Below, piece by piece: positions 62,641 through 64,000 of a stretch of 64,000 nucleotides of DNA. The notes beneath the pieces are model-generated. The model did not search any database and was not told the DNA's origin. It saw only the letters and a program-made list of their open reading frames with translations. The number at the start of each line of letters is the position of its first letter. The first letter of the stretch is position 1. A program made the translations under genes and the position numbers. Origin of the DNA: Ptiloglossa arizonensis (lineage: Eukaryota > Arthropoda > Insecta > Hymenoptera > Colletidae); assembly GCF_051014685.1 (NCBI RefSeq), contig NW_027478880.1, positions 1 to 64,000 of the forward strand. Reading direction: 5' to 3'.

Positions 62641-64000
62641 CCGTTGTAATCGGGGGAGTTTCTACTTTCAGATGCAACAGGAATTTTTGGGTTAGGTCAA
62701 TCCGTTCGCGAGATATGGGAGTTTGACGCTAAGAAATGGTTGAGAGGACAACAAATTTTTCGCAATTCTGCTGCTCCAAACGCTTAACCAGAATGGCCTA
62801 GGGAAAAAATACACATACCGTTGTAATCGGGCGAGTTTCTACTTTCAGATGCAGTAGGACTTTTTGGGTTAGGTCAATCCGTTCGCGAGATATGGGAGTT
62901 TGAAGCCAAGAAATGGTTGAGAAGGCAAAAAATTTTTCGCAATTCTGCTGCTCCAAACCCTTAACAAGAATGGCCTAGGGAAAAAATACACATACCGATG
63001 TAATCGGGCGAGTTTCTACTTTCAGATGCAACAGGAATTTTTGGGTTAGGTCAATCCGTTCGAGAGATATGAGAGTTTGACGCTAAGAAATGGTTGAGAA
63101 GACAACAAATTTTTCGCAATTCTGCTGCTCCAAACGCTTAACCAGAATGGCCTAGGGCAAAAATACACATACCGTTGTAATCGGGCGAGTTTCTACTTTC
63201 AGATGCAATAGGAATTTTTGGGTTAGGTCAATCCGTTCGCCAGATATGGGAGTTTGAAGCCAAGAAATGGTTGAGAAGGCAAAAAATTTTTCGCAATTCT
63301 GCTGCTCCAAACGCTTAACCAGAATGGCCTAGGGAAAAAATACACATACCGCTGTAATCGGGCGAGTTTCTACTTTCAGATGCAATAGGAATTTTTGGGT
63401 TAGGTCAATCCGTTCGCGAGATATGCGAGTTTGAAGCCAAGAAATGGTTGAGAAGGCAAAAAATTTTTCGCAATTCTGCTGCTCCAAACGCTTAACCAGA
63501 ATGGCCTAGGGAAAAAATAAACATACCGTTGTAATCGGGGGAGTTTCTACTTTCAGATGCAACAGGAATTTTTGGGTTAGGTCAATCCGTTCGCGAGATA
63601 TGGGAGTTTGACGCTAAGAAATGGTTGAGAGGACAACAAATTTTTCGCAATTCTGCTGCTCCAAACGCTTAACCAGAATGGCCTAGGGAAAAAATACACA
63701 TACCGTTGTAATCGGGCGAGTTTCTACTTTCAGATAAAGTAGGAATTTTTGGGTTAGGTCATTTCGTTCGCGAGATATGGGAGTTTGAAGCCAAGAAATG
63801 GTTGAGAAGGCAAAAAATTTTTCGCAATTCTGCTGCTCCAAACGCTTAACCAGAATGGCCTAGGTTAAAAATAAACATACCGTTGTAATCGGGCGAGTTT
63901 CTACTTTCAGAAGCAACAGGAACTTTTGGTTTAGGTCAATCCGTTCGCGAGATATGGGAGTTTGAAGCTAAGAAATGGTTGAGAAGACAACAAATTTTTC
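62641..64000 (+). repeat. Region 6 partial units to the end of the window
   Basis: It continues with CGGGGGAG, AAACCCTTAACAAG, TTCGAGAG, TTCGCCAG and GAGATATGCGAG types, a further CGGGGGAG monomer, then the GATAAAGTAGG/GTCATTTCG monomer and the GAAGCAACAGGAAC monomer, which the window end cuts inside the A/T tract. The array clearly continues past the window. Confidence 0.88.

Larger units (their letters stand above)
1..64000 (+). repeat. Tandem satellite array, ~177-bp monomer, ~361 copies
   Basis: Every stretch of the window reads as the same unit, starting here at CCGCTGTAAT or CCGTTGTAAT and ending AAAATACACATA. Successive starts fall at 1, 178, 355, 533, 710, 886, 1063, 1240, 1417 and so on to the end, almost always 177 bp apart, with occasional 176 or 178 from one-base indels. 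All copies share one orientation and none is inverted. No unique sequence, mobile element or simple repeat interrupts it. Monomers differ at recurring diagnostic sites, such as GACGCAACAGG, GATGCAGTAGG, GATGCAATAGG, GACGCTACAGG and GAAGCAACAGGAAC in the first third. These sites define subtypes and higher-order repeats. Uniform orientation, nucleosome-sized monomers and higher-order structure are typical of centromeric or pericentromeric satellites; that location is inferred, not seen. The window begins and ends inside the array. Confidence 0.98.

Noticed and set aside
1..64000. CRISPR array
   Set aside because: Units are 177 bp and vary gradually along their whole length. There are no short identical repeats with unique spacers and no cas genes.
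1..64000. Repeat domain of a giant repetitive protein (177 bp = 59 codons)
   Set aside because: Each frame of the common monomer contains stops, for example TAG within CCTAGG on either strand and TAA in TGTAATC and CTTAACC. One-base indels between monomers also break any long frame.
1..64000. Naming the organism or a known satellite family
   Set aside because: The monomer does not match the satellites I recognise. Monomer length and base composition alone do not separate plants from invertebrates.

Overview
The whole window is one uninterrupted, head-to-tail satellite DNA array. The monomer is about 177 bp, so 64 kb holds roughly 361 copies, all in the same orientation. I found no gene, RNA gene, transposon, microsatellite or unique sequence anywhere, and nothing that interrupts the monomer register beyond indels of one or a few bases. 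The organism is a eukaryote; a nucleosome-length monomer in higher-order repeats fits a centromeric or pericentromeric array. I cannot name the species or clade. The monomer does not match the satellites I know by sight (human alpha, mouse minor, Arabidopsis 178-bp). A plant or an invertebrate both seem possible.

The monomer is about 43-44% GC (hand count of the first copy) and holds about ten CpG sites. It has three A/T tracts, a conserved central core around GTTCGCGAGATATGGGA, and an A/T-rich partial palindrome. The core matches the minimal mammalian CENP-B box (NTTCGNNNNANNCGGGN) at all fixed positions but one in most monomers. One monomer (15634-15650) matches perfectly.

Layout, using diagnostic variants as markers: (1) 1-24238, a family with 12- and 13-monomer higher-order repeats (about 2.12 and 2.30 kb), followed by a 6-mer duplication, a 15-mer block and a mosaic; (2) 24239-29547, a 4-mer (708 bp) tandem duplication and a 10-mer (1770 bp) higher-order repeat; (3) 29548-36979, an irregular mosaic that includes a dimer duplication with a hybrid monomer and the first copy of a large block; (4) 36980-56092, a 13-mer family with deleted and expanded versions, a 5-mer duplication and two more copies of the large block; (5) 56093-59808, a mosaic of types seen in regions 1, 2 and 4; (6) 59809-64000, a 5-mer (885 bp) family. 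Shared private mutations show that blocks of about 1 to 3 kb were copied over distances of 1 to 19 kb. Hybrid monomers mark the exchange points.

The few open reading frames over 60 codons lie inside the satellite. They exist only where a base change or one-base indel avoids the stops present in each monomer, so no coding sequence is annotated. I see no new enzymatic or defence system here. The most interesting content is the CENP-B-box-like core and the clear record of how the array evolved.
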